DNA of 64,000 nucleotides from Xanthomonas codiaei (GCF_002939785.1 NZ_MDEC01000006.1:1-64000), one strand, 5' to 3'; numbered from the stretch's first letter, positions 46,447 through 55,718 are shown. Numbers and translations are program-made. The notes: a model not told the origin generated them from the sequence alone.

Positions 46447-49400
46447 CATCTGGATGATGGTCATCGGGTCGATCGAGGGCTTGGCTTCAAACACCAGGCG
46501 CCCGCCGTTCTCGCCCAGATCCAGCTTGCGGATGCCCAGGACATTGGCCTGCAGCTTGAGCTCGGCGATGGCGAACAGGTGTTTGACAGGGTCCGGCAAC
46601 AGACCGAAACGGTCGATCATTTCCACCTGCAATTCGCGCAAGGCCTCGGCATCGCGCGCGCTGGAAATGCGCTTGTACAAGGTCAGGCGGGTGTGCACGT
46701 CGGGCAGGTAATCCTCGGGAATCAGCGAGGGCACGTGCAGTTCCACCTCGGCACCGCGCACTTCCTCGCCGGCATCCAGGTCGGGCAGCTTGCCCTGGCG
46801 GATGCTGCGCACCGCGCGTTCCAGCAGCTCGGTGTAGAGGCTGAAACCGACCTCGGCCATCTGTCCGCTCTGGTCCTCGCCCAGCAACTCACCGGCACCG
46901 CGGATTTCCAGGTCGTGCGTGGCCAGCGTGAAGCCGGCGCCGAGCTCGTCCATCGAGGCGATCGCTTCCAGGCGTTTTTCCGCATCGGATGTCATCGAGC
47001 GCCGGTCCGGCACCACCAGATACGCGTAGGCGCGGTGATGCGAACGGCCGACGCGGCCACGCAGCTGGTGCAGCTGGGCCAGGCCGAAGCGGTCGGCGCG
47101 GTTGATGATGATGGTGTTGGCGTTGGGAATGTCGATGCCCGATTCGATGATCGTGGTCGACAACAACACGTTGAAGCGTTGCTTCTGGAAATCCAGCATC
47201 ACCCGCTCCAGCTCGCGCTCGGGCATCTGCCCGTGCGCGATGCCGATGCGCGCTTCGGGCACCAGTTCGGACAGATCGCGCTGCATGCGCACGATGCTTT
47301 CCACATCGTTATGCAGGAAGTACAGCTGCCCGCCGCGACTGAGCTCGCGCTGGAACGCTTCGCGCAGCAGGGTGTTGTCCCAGGCGGTGATGAAGGTCTG
47401 CACCGCCAGCCGGTTCGGCGGCGGGGTGGCGATAATGGACAGGTCGCGCAAACCGGCCATGGCCATGTTGAGCGTGCGCGGGATCGGCGTGGCGGTCAGC
47501 GTGAGCAGATGCACATTGGCGCGCATCGCCTTGAGCGCTTCCTTCTGCCGCACGCCGAAGCGTTGCTCCTCGTCCACGACGACCAGCCCGAGATCCTTGA
47601 ACTTCACGTCCGGCTGCAGCAGCCGGTGCGTGCCGATGATCACGTCGATGTCGCCGCTGGCGACCTTCTCCAGTTCGGCCTTGATCTCCTTGGTGCTCTT
47701 GAAGCGCGAGAGCACTTCCACCTTCATCGGGTAATCGGCGAAACGGTCGCGGAAATTGCGGTAGTGCTGTTCGGCCAGCAATGTGGTCGGCACCAGCACG
47801 GCGACCTGCTTGCCGGCGCTGGCCGCGGCAAACGCCGCACGTACCGCCACTTCGGTCTTGCCGAAACCCACGTCGCCGCAGACCACGCGGTCCATCGGCT
47901 GGCTGCTGGCCAGATCGCGCAGCGTTGCATCGATGGCGGCCAGCTGGTCGCCGGTTTCCTCGAACGGGAATCCGGCCGCAAACGGCTCGTACATCGCGCG
48001 GTCCACCTGCAACGCCAGGCCGGCGCGCGCGCGGCGGCGCGCCTGTATTTCCAGCAGTTCGGCAGCGACGTCGCGGACCTTTTCGGCCGCCTTGCGTTTG
48101 GCCTTGGTCCATTGCTCTCCGCCCAGCGAGTGCAGCGGCGCGGTCTCGGCCGAGGCACCGGAATAGCGGCTGATCAGGTGCAGCTGTGCCACCGGCACGT
48201 ACAGCCGATCGCCCTTGGCGTATTCGATTTCCAGGAACTCGCCGGGCATGCCGCCGGCATCGAGCACGATCAGGCCGCGGTAGCGGCCCACGCCGTGATC
48301 CTCGTGCACGATCGGCGCGCCTTCGGACAGCTCGCCCAGGTCGCGGATGATCGCTTCCGGTTCGCGTCCCACCCGGCGCGTGCGGCGCGGCTGGTTGGCC
48401 CGTTCGGGAAACAGCTGGCGCTCGGTGAGCACCGCGATCTGCGGGTCGTCCAGCGCAAACCCATCTTCCAGCGGCGCCACGGTAATGCCGAAACGCAGCG
48501 TTGTGGCGGCCAGGAACGCAGGCAGGTCGGCGACCACCTCCGGCTTGAGCTGTGCGGCGGCCAACACTTCCATCAAGGCTTCGCGACGGCCGGCCGAATC
48601 GGCGGCCACCAGCACGCGGCCCGGATAGTGGCCCAGGAAGGAGGCCAGCGCCTGTCCGGCGGGCGCGTCCTTGGCCGCCACCGGCAACGGCGGCAACGGC
48701 TGGTCGCCGAGCGCGGATGCCTCGTCGAGGCGCGGGTGGTCGGCTGGCCACACCTCGATGCGCGCCAGCTTGTTGAGCCGCTCGCGCAGCGCATCGGGGG
48801 ACTGATACAGCTCGTCCGGCGGCAGCAGCGGGCGTTCCACATCGTGGCGACGCTGTTCGTAGCGGTGTTGGGCCTGGGTCCAGAACGCGTCGGCGGCGTT
48901 GGAGACGCCGGTGGCGATCACCGGCAGCACGCGCTTGTCCAGGTAATCGAACAAGTTGGCGGTCCTGTCGAAGAACATCGGCAGGTAATACTCCACGCCC
49001 GAGGGCGCGATGCCGGATTTCAGGTCCTGATACAGCGCACTGCGGCGGGTATCCACATCGAAACGTTCGCGCAGGCAGGCCAGCACGCGTTCGATGCTGG
49101 CATCGTCCATCGGCACTTCGCGGCCGGGCAGCATCTTGACCGCGTCCACCTTGTCCAGCGAACGCTGCGACTCGGGGTCGAAGGCGCGGATCGAATCGAT
49201 GTCCTCGTCCAGCAGTTCGATGCGCAGTGGCGTGTCCGCACCCATCGGGAATACGTCCAGCAGGCCGCCGCGCACCGCGAAATCGCCCGGATCCATCACC
49301 TGCGGCACGTTGCGGTAGCCGGCGCTTTCCAGACGGCGTTTTTCCGCCTCCAGATCCAGCCGTTGGCCAACGGTGAGATCGAAGCTGCCGCCCACGATAT

Positions 49401-49785
49401 AGCTCAGTGGCGCCAACTGCTGCAGCAAGGTCTGCACCGGCACGATCACCACGCCGCGGCTCAGGCCGGGCAGGCGATGCAGCGCTGCCAGCCGCTGGCT
49501 GATGATCTCCGGGTGCGGGCTGAACTGGTCGTAGGGCAGGGTTTCCCAGTCGGGAAACGGCACCACCGGCAGCGACGTCGATTCACCCAGCAGGGCATGC
49601 AGATCGGCTTCGATCTGGTGCGCGCTCTGGTTGTCGCGTGCGATCACCAGCAGCGGCCCGGCATGCGCCTCGGCAGCCCGCGCGATCGACCAGGCCAACG
49701 CAGTGGGAGACGACGGTGCGCGCCAGTAGGCGCGGAGCTGGCCGGACTTGGGCAGCGGCGGAGAGGGGTAGGTAGGCGACGGCAT
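46318..49785 (-). CDS. mfd: Mfd transcription-repair coupling factor
   Basis: 1155 residues. The N-terminal UvrB-homology modules (from PVVPFPDWETLPYDQFSPHPE) bind UvrA. The RNA-polymerase-interacting domain is in the middle. The RecG-like motor has Walker A GDVGFGKTEVAVRAAF (~640), the Walker B VVDEEQRFGVRQK (~736), TLTATPIPRTL and the downstream TRG/translocation region (HHRAYAYLVVPDRRSM). It displaces stalled RNA polymerase and recruits UvrA to damage. The last 42 codons are duplicated at 42342-42470. A gap of ~800 bp with tandem repeats lies before its start. Confidence 0.97.
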   Translation of the reverse strand: MPSPTYPSPPLPKSGQLRAYWRAPSSPTALAWSIARAAEAHAGPLLVIARDNQSAHQIEADLHALLGESTSLPVVPFPDWETLPYDQFSPHPEIISQRLAALHRLPGLSRGVVIVPVQTLLQQLAPLSYIVGGSFDLTVGQRLDLEAEKRRLESAGYRNVPQVMDPGDFAVRGGLLDVFPMGADTPLRIELLDEDIDSIRAFDPESQRSLDKVDAVKMLPGREVPMDDASIERVLACLRERFDVDTRRSALYQDLKSGIAPSGVEYYLPMFFDRTANLFDYLDKRVLPVIATGVSNAADAFWTQAQHRYEQRRHDVERPLLPPDELYQSPDALRERLNKLARIEVWPADHPRLDEASALGDQPLPPLPVAAKDAPAGQALASFLGHYPGRVLVAADSAGRREALMEVLAAAQLKPEVVADLPAFLAATTLRFGITVAPLEDGFALDDPQIAVLTERQLFPERANQPRRTRRVGREPEAIIRDLGELSEGAPIVHEDHGVGRYRGLIVLDAGGMPGEFLEIEYAKGDRLYVPVAQLHLISRYSGASAETAPLHSLGGEQWTKAKRKAAEKVRDVAAELLEIQARRRARAGLALQVDRAMYEPFAAGFPFEETGDQLAAIDATLRDLASSQPMDRVVCGDVGFGKTEVAVRAAFAAASAGKQVAVLVPTTLLAEQHYRNFRDRFADYPMKVEVLSRFKSTKEIKAELEKVASGDIDVIIGTHRLLQPDVKFKDLGLVVVDEEQRFGVRQKEALKAMRANVHLLTLTATPIPRTLNMAMAGLRDLSIIATPPPNRLAVQTFITAWDNTLLREAFQRELSRGGQLYFLHNDVESIVRMQRDLSELVPEARIGIAHGQMPERELERVMLDFQKQRFNVLLSTTIIESGIDIPNANTIIINRADRFGLAQLHQLRGRVGRSHHRAYAYLVVPDRRSMTSDAEKRLEAIASMDELGAGFTLATHDLEIRGAGELLGEDQSGQMAEVGFSLYTELLERAVRSIRQGKLPDLDAGEEVRGAEVELHVPSLIPEDYLPDVHTRLTLYKRISSARDAEALRELQVEMIDRFGLLPDPVKHLFAIAELKLQANVLGIRKLDLGENGGRLVFEAKPSIDPMTIIQMIQKQPKLYAMDGPDKLRIKLPLPEGADRFNAARGLLAALAPG

Positions 49786-49937
49786 CAGCCGGCGATTTTA
49801 TCAGAGCCCCCGCAATGCTCGGTCCATCTGGCGTGAAAGCGGGCAGTGGGCCATGCGCGAACAGTTTCGCCAGGTTCTGCTTGGCTTGCCGCTGCCGTGA
49901 CCGGCCGAGGTTGGAGTAACAGCTGAGTGGGTCGAGT

Positions 49938-50060
49938 GCGCGGTGCCCTCACCGCTTGCGGGACACGACGTGAATCCGTCCGTGGAGGCTCGGTGGCGGC
50001 ATCCATGCCGCCACACGGTCCCGCAAGCGGCGAGGACACCGCGCCAGACGGTTTTACGGG
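49938..50060 (+). repeat. Palindrome-centred intergenic repeat, copy C
   Basis: Same family as 19795-19905. The central palindrome GGCGGCATCCATGCCGCC is at 49995-50012. Confidence 0.8.
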
Positions 50061-50263
50061 GCGCCTTGGTATGAGCCAAACACAGCGGGCGTCAGCGCAG
50101 CGATCCTCTCGGCGGGTTTCGCAGCGTACCGTCGAGGAACGCCGGGCCGCCGACTGGCGTGAAAGCGGGCAGTGGGCCGTGCGCGAACAGTTTCGCCAGG
50201 TTCTGCTTGGCTTGCCGCTGCCGTGACCGGCCGACGTTGGAGTCACAGCTGGGTGGGTCGAAG

Positions 50264-50384
50264 GCGCGGTGTCCTCACCGCTTGCGGGACACGCCGTGAA
50301 TCCATCCGTGGAGGCTCGGTGGCGGCATCCATGCCGCCAACGGTCCCGCAATCGGTAAGGGCACCACGCCAGACGGTTTTACGT
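50264..50384 (+). repeat. Palindrome-centred intergenic repeat, copy D
   Basis: Same family, in the second unit of the tandem duplication. The palindrome core is intact. The right arm has drifted (GCAATCGGTAAGG in place of GCAAGCGGCGAGG), so its outer stem is weaker. Confidence 0.8.
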
Positions 50385-50550
50385 GGCACCGCGGTATCAG
50401 CCAAACACAGCGGGCGTCAGCGCAGCGATCCTCTTGGCGGGTTTCGCAGCGTACCGTCGAGGAACGTCAGGCCGCCCCGGAAAGTGGATTTCCCGTGATG
50501 CAGCAAAACATGAGCCCCGATCATCCAAGATAACCGCGATCCGCTTTCAC

Positions 50551-50578
50551 GAATCCCAAATCCCGAATCCCGAATCCC
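50551..50578. repeat. Tandem heptamer repeat (GAATCCC, four units)
   Basis: GAATCCC AAATCCC GAATCCC GAATCCC, ending 7 bp before the GNAT gene stop. Such heptamer arrays are common in Xanthomonas intergenic DNA and vary between strains. Confidence 0.75.
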
Positions 50579-50584
50579 AGCCCC

Positions 50585-51127
50585 TCAGGCATCCAACTCC
50601 AGCACCATCCGCACCAGCTCCGGCGAGTCAGGATGCGCCTGCGGCTTGAAGCCCAGCGATTCGGCCAGCTGCAGCATCGGCACGTTGCTCTGCAGCACGT
50701 CGCCGAACAGGCAATCGAGATATTTGCGGCGCGCCCACTTGACCAGCTTGCGCATCAGCTGCCGGCCCAGCCCCTGGCCGGCGACGAAGCTGCTGACCAG
50801 GATGGTGTACTCGGCCTGGCGGGTGCCCGGCACCAGCGCTGCCCGCGCCACCGCGCCGACCAGCGCTTCGCCCGGCGGCAGCTGCTCGGCGGCGACCAGC
50901 ACGATCTCGCTCTTGGGGTTGGGATGGGTCAGGCGTTGCACCATCTCCGGGGTGATCTCGGCGGAGGAGCGCACGAAGCGCGCACGGATCTCCTCCGGTC
51001 CCAGCAGGCTGAATGCCCCTTGCAGCGGCGGGCCGTCCTCTGGACGGATCGGGCGGAGCAACAGGGTGCGGCCATTGGGCAGGCTGAAGTTTTCATGCCA
51101 GGGAGGCATGCGATTGCGGATGGCCAT
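50585..51127 (-). CDS. GNAT-family N-acetyltransferase
   Basis: 180 residues. The acetyl-CoA-binding core is visible as YTILVSSFVAGQGLGRQLMRKLVKWARRK (pyrophosphate loop in GQGLGRQL, ~125-135), and DVLQSNVPMLQLAESLGFKPQ at the C-terminal motif B. The N-terminus (GRTLLLRPIRPEDGPPLQGAFSLL) is like that of acetyltransferases fused to acyl-CoA synthetases, but stands alone here. The substrate, small molecule or protein lysine, is unknown. ATG 51127 begins the fold; it is divergent from nothing nearby. Confidence 0.85.
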   Translation of the reverse strand: MAIRNRMPPWHENFSLPNGRTLLLRPIRPEDGPPLQGAFSLLGPEEIRARFVRSSAEITPEMVQRLTHPNPKSEIVLVAAEQLPPGEALVGAVARAALVPGTRQAEYTILVSSFVAGQGLGRQLMRKLVKWARRKYLDCLFGDVLQSNVPMLQLAESLGFKPQAHPDSPELVRMVLELDA

Positions 51128-51523
51128 GACCGGTATTCCTTAAAGATCGGAAGATTCTGGCACCAGCTCGGCGCGCGACCGTGAATGAATCCGGTGCGTC
51201 GCTGAGAGCCAACGAGGGGTGGCAGTGCTTCCCACGCAACTGTAACGAGCCGAGCCGTGAGCCAGTCGTGAGAGTGCTGGGACCGGCGTTGGCAGGGGCG
51301 TGGCCCGTCGACGCGTGGCCTGCCACGCCGCACTGGCACTATCGCCGCGCAGCATCACCGCGGCCGCGCGGGCAGCCCAGCGGCCGGGTACACCGGTGGT
51401 GCCGTGCAGCGCATGCAGGGGAGTCTGCGTCAACTGCCTGGCGCGGTGACAGCCGGCAGCCGACCGCAGCACAGCGTCCAGCCGTTCCGGCTGCCATCGG
51501 CCACCACCACGGCCGGCGGCCGA
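51128..51523. other. Intergenic stretch between the GNAT gene and rlmJ
   Basis: A small hairpin (ATCGGCC / GGCCGAT, 51496-51524) immediately follows the rlmJ stop and may terminate it. Nothing else is recognised. Confidence 0.4.
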
Positions 51524-52429
51524 TCAGGCGTCCTGGCGCAGCCACTCCAGCCGGGTGGAGGCGCCGGGTTCGCCCAGATGCTGCTTCAGTACCGGCAAGG
51601 CCGGCGCCAGCACCTGGTCGAACTGCCAGGGCGCGTTGACGATCAGCAGCCCGCTGCCGGTCAGGCGCAACGGCGAGTCGTCCGGGCGCACCTGCAGCTC
51701 GGCCACCAGCACCGATTTGGCCGGCAGCGCGGCGGCCTTACGCATGAACGGCTGCAGGCTGCGACGCAGCTTGATCGGGTACCACACCATGCAGATCGCC
51801 TGCGGCCAGCGCGCCAGCACCTCGCGCACGCTGTGGATGATCTGCGGGTATTCGGCATCCTGCGCTTCGTAGGGCGGGTCGATCAGCACCAGCCCGCGGC
51901 CGATCCTGGTGTCGCCCGCGCGCGGCGGCAGGAAGGCGCGGATCGCCGCATAGCCGTCGCCGGCGTGCACGCGCACGCGGCTGTCCTTGTCGAACAGGTG
52001 CTTCAGTGCCTGGGCTTCGTCCGGCTGCAGTTCGCAGAACGCCATGCGGTCCTGAGCGCGCAGCGCTTGGGCGGCCAGCAGCGGCGAGCCGGGGTAATGG
52101 TTGAGCTGGATGCCGGCAGTGGGGCGCGCCGGCTTCTGCCCGGCGGCGGCGCGCGCGGGGAGCTGGTTGTCGGCCTGCACCGCGCGCAGGTAGCGCTCGA
52201 CCACCTCCGGCAGGGTGGATGCGGCCATCAAGCGCATCACCCCCGCATCGGCTTCGCTGGTCTTGCGGCTTTCCTCGCCGCCGAGCGGGTAGCGGCCGCG
52301 CCCGGCGTGGGTGTCGAGCACGAAGAACGGGGTGTCCTTGCGCTTGAGCGAGTCGATCAGCGCCAGCAAGGCGATGTGCTTGAGCACGTCGGCATGGTTG
52401 CCGGCATGGAAGGCGTGGCGATAGTTCAT
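51524..52429 (-). CDS. rlmJ: 23S rRNA (adenine-2030-N6)-methyltransferase
   Basis: 301 residues. It begins MNYRHAFHAGNHADVLKHI, the invariant RlmJ start, which fixes the ATG at 52429. The SAM-binding site begins at FFVLDTHAGRGRY, and the catalytic motif IV is LVLIDPPYE (N6-adenine type DPPY). It methylates A2030 of 23S rRNA. It is divergent from creB with a 165-bp shared upstream region. Confidence 0.95.
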   Translation of the reverse strand: MNYRHAFHAGNHADVLKHIALLALIDSLKRKDTPFFVLDTHAGRGRYPLGGEESRKTSEADAGVMRLMAASTLPEVVERYLRAVQADNQLPARAAAGQKPARPTAGIQLNHYPGSPLLAAQALRAQDRMAFCELQPDEAQALKHLFDKDSRVRVHAGDGYAAIRAFLPPRAGDTRIGRGLVLIDPPYEAQDAEYPQIIHSVREVLARWPQAICMVWYPIKLRRSLQPFMRKAAALPAKSVLVAELQVRPDDSPLRLTGSGLLIVNAPWQFDQVLAPALPVLKQHLGEPGASTRLEWLRQDA

Positions 52430-52594
52430 CGCGGCAGTGTAAGCGGGCGCGGGGGTTTGCGCTGGGATGCGCGGTCGCCCGCGGTCTGCTGCAGCCGGCG
52501 CGGCCGGTGCCGGCGAAGGGCTGCGCTGGCGGGAACCTCGCGCGCGCTGCGTCGGCGCTATAGATCGTGCACGCCTGCGGCTATGCTGCGCGCC

Positions 52595-53287
52595 ATGTCC
52601 GACACTCCCGTCCGCGTGCTCGTCGTCGAAGACGAGGCCGCCATCGCCGATACCGTGCTGTATGCGCTGCGCAGCGAAGGCTATGCGCCCGAACACTGCC
52701 TGCTGGGCCGCGAGGCGCTGGCGCGGCTGCGTGCCGAGCCGGCCGACCTGGTGGTGCTGGATGTGGGCCTACCGGACATCAGCGGCTTCGAGGTCTGCCG
52801 CAGCCTGCGCAGCTTCAGCGAGGTGCCGGTGATCTTCCTCACGGCGCGCAACGACGAGATCGACCGCGTGCTGGGGCTGGAGCTGGGCGCCGACGACTAC
52901 ATGGCCAAGCCGTTCTCCCCACGCGAGCTGGTGGCGCGGGTGCGGGCACGGCTGCGTCGCCGCAGCGTGGCAGCGGCGGCCGAACCCGGCTGGCAACCGC
53001 ATGGCGCCTTTGCGATCGACCGCGACGGCAGCCGCATCCGCTATGGCGATGCCCTGCTGCCGCTGACCCGCTACGAATACGCGTTGCTGGCGGCATTGCT
53101 GCAGCGTCCCGGCGCCATCCTCAGCCGCGCGCAGTTGATGGACCGAGGCTGGGACGCCAGCGCCGACAGTGCCGACCGCACCGTCGACACGCATATCAAG
53201 ACCCTGCGCGGCAAGCTGCGCCAGGCCGGCGTGCCGGCCGATCCGATCCGCACCCACCGTGGCCTCGGCTACGCGCTGGAGCTGTAG
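52595..53287 (+). CDS. creB: CreB: response regulator
   Basis: 230 residues. Receiver domain with Glu12/Asp13, phospho-acceptor Asp56 (VVLDVGLPD), T in LTARND, K in AKPF. The C-terminal winged helix (PLTRYEYALLAALLQRPG, RTVDTHIKTLRGKLRQ, THRGLGYALEL) is OmpR-type. Identification as CreB rests on the adjacent CreC-type kinase and the CreD gene 2.9 kb further on. In E. coli CreBC controls the cre regulon, including creD, in carbon and peptidoglycan stress. ATG 52583 is an alternative start 12 nt earlier. Confidence 0.9.
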   Translation: MSDTPVRVLVVEDEAAIADTVLYALRSEGYAPEHCLLGREALARLRAEPADLVVLDVGLPDISGFEVCRSLRSFSEVPVIFLTARNDEIDRVLGLELGADDYMAKPFSPRELVARVRARLRRRSVAAAAEPGWQPHGAFAIDRDGSRIRYGDALLPLTRYEYALLAALLQRPGAILSRAQLMDRGWDASADSADRTVDTHIKTLRGKLRQAGVPADPIRTHRGLGYALEL

Positions 53288-53336
53288 CCGATGATCTTGC
53301 GCAGGGCTGCGTGCATCACCCGGGCGGTGCGCTGAG

Positions 53337-54785
53337 ATGCGGCTCGGGCTCAAGCTGTTCCTGGGGTTTTTCCTGATCGTCGGGCTGGCCGCGTTCTTCG
53401 TGATGCGGGTATTCGTCAACGAGGTCAAGCCCGGCGTGCGCCAGGCGATGGAATCCACGCTGGTGGATGCGGCCAATGTGCTGGCAGAAATGGCCGGCCC
53501 CGAGCTTGCGCAAGGCACGATTGCCAGCGGCAGTTTCGCCCGCCATCTGACGCAGGCGCAGCAGCGCGACCCCAAGGCCTGGGTGTGGCGCTTTCGCAAG
53601 AACAACGTGGACTACCGCGTCACCGTGACCGATGCGCGGGGCGTGGTGGTGTTCGATTCGCTGGGCCGCGATGTGGGCCGCGACAATTCGCGCTGGAACG
53701 ATGTCTACCGCACCTTGCGCGGCGAATACGGTGCGCGTTCCAGCCCGGAGATCGATGGCGACCCCACCGCGACGGTGATGCATGTGGCCGCACCGATCTA
53801 TGCGCCGGACGACCGCAAACGACTGATCGGCGTGCTGACCCTGGCCCAGCCCAATCGCAGTATCGATCCCTTCATCGAGGCCAGCCAGCGCAACATCCTG
53901 CAGCGCGGCGCCTGGCTGATCGGCATTTCCGCATTGATCGGCATCGCGATGACCTGGTGGCTGATGCGCGGCATCGGCCGGCTCAATCGCTATGCGCAGG
54001 CGGTGAGCGCCGGCATCCCGGTGCCGCCGCCCAAGCCGCGCGGCGACGAGATCGGCGACCTCGGCCAGGCGCTGGAAACCATGCGCCGCAAGCTGGAAGG
54101 CAAGGCCTACGTGGAGCAGTACGTGCAGTCGCTGACGCACGAGATGAAAAGCCCGCTGGCGGCGATCCGCGGCGCCTCGGAACTGCTCACCGAACCGTTG
54201 CCGGACGCCGACCGCCAGCACTTCGTCGCCAGCATCCGCGCGCAGGAACAGCGCCTGACCGAAACCATCGACAAGCTGCTGGCGCTGGCCGAAGTGGAAC
54301 AGCACGGCTGGCTGCAGACGCGCGAGCGCATCGCCGTGTCCGGCCTGCTGCAGGCGGCGGTGGATGCCGTGGCGCAACGCGCTGCCAGCGCCGGGGTGCA
54401 GGTCGAGATCGATGCCGCAGGCCTGGCGGCCGGCAGCCAGGCCGTGCACGGCGATGCCTTCTTGCTGCGGCAGGCGCTGATCAACCTGCTGGAAAACGCC
54501 ATCGCGTTCTCACCGGCGGGCAGCAGCGTGTCCCTGCGCACGCAAGTGCAGGACGCGCAGCTGCAGTTGCTGGTCGAAGACCGCGGCAGCGGCGTGCCGG
54601 ACTACGCGATCGAACGCGTGTTCGAGCGCTTCTACTCGCTGGCCCGCCCGCAGACCGGGCAACGCAGTTCCGGCCTGGGCCTGCCGTTCGTGCGCGAGGT
54701 GGCGCGCCTGCACGGCGGCGAGGTGGCCTTGCGCAATCGCGAGGCCGGCGGCGCGGTGGCGGCACTGTGCCTGCCTCGTGGTTGA
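53337..54785 (+). CDS. creC: CreC: sensor histidine kinase
   Basis: 482 residues. A membrane helix at ~6-24, a periplasmic sensor of ~165 residues (AWVWRFRKNNVDYRVTVTD, VVVFDSLGRDVG typical of CreC), a second helix (~192-210), HAMP (~211-260) and the H-box Ser-Leu-Thr-His268-Glu (LTHEMKSPLAAI). ATPase boxes follow: NLLENAIAF, DRGSGVPD and SSGLGLPFVREV. It partners CreB. A GNC-type spacing of 49 nt separates the two genes. Confidence 0.93.
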   Translation: MRLGLKLFLGFFLIVGLAAFFVMRVFVNEVKPGVRQAMESTLVDAANVLAEMAGPELAQGTIASGSFARHLTQAQQRDPKAWVWRFRKNNVDYRVTVTDARGVVVFDSLGRDVGRDNSRWNDVYRTLRGEYGARSSPEIDGDPTATVMHVAAPIYAPDDRKRLIGVLTLAQPNRSIDPFIEASQRNILQRGAWLIGISALIGIAMTWWLMRGIGRLNRYAQAVSAGIPVPPPKPRGDEIGDLGQALETMRRKLEGKAYVEQYVQSLTHEMKSPLAAIRGASELLTEPLPDADRQHFVASIRAQEQRLTETIDKLLALAEVEQHGWLQTRERIAVSGLLQAAVDAVAQRAASAGVQVEIDAAGLAAGSQAVHGDAFLLRQALINLLENAIAFSPAGSSVSLRTQVQDAQLQLLVEDRGSGVPDYAIERVFERFYSLARPQTGQRSSGLGLPFVREVARLHGGEVALRNREAGGAVAALCLPRG

Positions 54786-54841
54786 AGCGCATCGCGTGGC
54801 GTGCGCACCAGGCCGGCGGACGATTGCCGCAGCCTGGCAAT

Positions 54842-54869
54842 TGCGGCATGCGTGGTGGCACATGCCGCA
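54842..54869. terminator. Stem-loop between convergent creC and protease genes
   Basis: Perfect 9-bp arms TGCGGCATG / CATGCCGCA with a 10-nt loop, between the creC stop and the protease stop. No clear T-run. Confidence 0.4.
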
Positions 54870-54905
54870 TGTGGATCAACGATGGATCAAGTCGCGCGTG
54901 GCGCG

Positions 54906-55718
54906 TCAGTGCACCACGTCTGCCCCGGTGACGTCCTTGGCCACCACCGACCACGCCAGCTTGCCGAAGCCCTTGGTGCCCCACTCGGTGCCCCAGCTGT
55001 TTTCGATCAGCAATCCCTCGCTGTCGTAGCCCAGCGCAATCACTGCATGCCTACCCAGGAGCGGCGTGGTGATGTCGTAATCGACCTGGTTCTTTGGCGA
55101 GAGATCCTCGAAGCCTTGCCGGACATTGAAGCCGATCACCACCGGCGTGGACGCAGCCAACGCAAGCTTGATCTGCTCGATCAGGGCACGCCCACCGTTG
55201 CCGTTGCCCGAATACAGCACCGTGTACTTGCGGTACGGCGTCGGGTTCCTGGCCGCGTTGGCGCGGTCGGCGGCGGTGGGCGGGTTCTTCCAGTTGTAGT
55301 TGCCCCACGAATAATGCTGCTCGGTGTCGATGCCCTGCGCCAGCGCCACGTCTAACGGCGCTTCCAAGCTGGAACCGTCATCGACGCCGCCATTGACCTG
55401 GCTGTAGAGATACATCGGGGCAAAGCGGGTCTGCGCCTGTTTGTTGGCGTTGGCATACCAGCCGGTGAGGGTGTGGGCAGTGGCCCACGATACGCAGGAA
55501 TTCACCTGGCCCTGGTCGCCCGGCGGGATCGCCCAGGCGGTCAGGTCCACCGTCGCAGGCAGCGATTTGGCGGCGCTCGCCGTGCCGAACAGCGGGGTGA
55601 CCGGCTGCATCAACGACGAGGGTTTCAAGCCCATGCCGTGCGTTGCCGCCTGCGCGACAGCAGACGACAGGCTCAGGGACGCGAGCAGGCAGAGCACGAG
55701 CGAACGTTGGGTGTTCAT
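54906..55718 (-). CDS. Secreted papain-like (C1) cysteine protease
   Basis: 270 residues. A signal peptide ends near residue 25 (AVAQAATHG). The papain catalytic set is complete: oxyanion Gln69 and Cys75 in GDQGQVNSCVSWA, His224 in GRHAVIALGYD, and Asn240 in LIENSWGTEWGTKGFGKL. The propeptide region is short or absent. It would be exported, possibly through the type II system as in other Xanthomonas proteases. The gene sits, on the opposite strand, between creBC and creD. The ATG at 55718 has GGAG upstream, though widely spaced. Confidence 0.92.
   Translation of the reverse strand: MNTQRSLVLCLLASLSLSSAVAQAATHGMGLKPSSLMQPVTPLFGTASAAKSLPATVDLTAWAIPPGDQGQVNSCVSWATAHTLTGWYANANKQAQTRFAPMYLYSQVNGGVDDGSSLEAPLDVALAQGIDTEQHYSWGNYNWKNPPTAADRANAARNPTPYRKYTVLYSGNGNGGRALIEQIKLALAASTPVVIGFNVRQGFEDLSPKNQVDYDITTPLLGRHAVIALGYDSEGLLIENSWGTEWGTKGFGKLAWSVVAKDVTGADVVH

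Larger units (their letters stand above)
49831..50482. repeat. Tandem duplication of a 326-bp unit
   Basis: Unit 1 starts at 49831 (GCGTGAAAGCGGGCAGTGGG) and unit 2 at 50157 with the same sequence; they differ at only scattered positions across the whole unit. Each unit begins with the end of one open frame, which reads WRESGQWA then REQFRQVLLGLPLP and a TGA, then a palindrome-centred repeat, then a stretch ending in CGCAGCGTACCGTCGAGGAACG. Confidence 0.85.
49786..50584. other. Repeat-dominated intergenic region upstream of mfd
   Basis: Almost all of this gap is a tandem 326-bp duplication (49831-50482), each unit with one palindrome-centred repeat, followed by a short heptamer array (50551-50578). 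The mfd promoter must lie in or very near unit 1. Confidence 0.7.

Noticed and set aside
41890..46460. Integrase or transposase gene in the mfd-bounded segment
   Set aside because: Looked for and not found in any frame; mobility is therefore inference only.
46579..49836. Open plus-strand frame of 1085 codons opposite mfd
   Set aside because: It is the antisense of mfd, His/Gln/Arg-rich without any motif; a product of GC-rich third positions.
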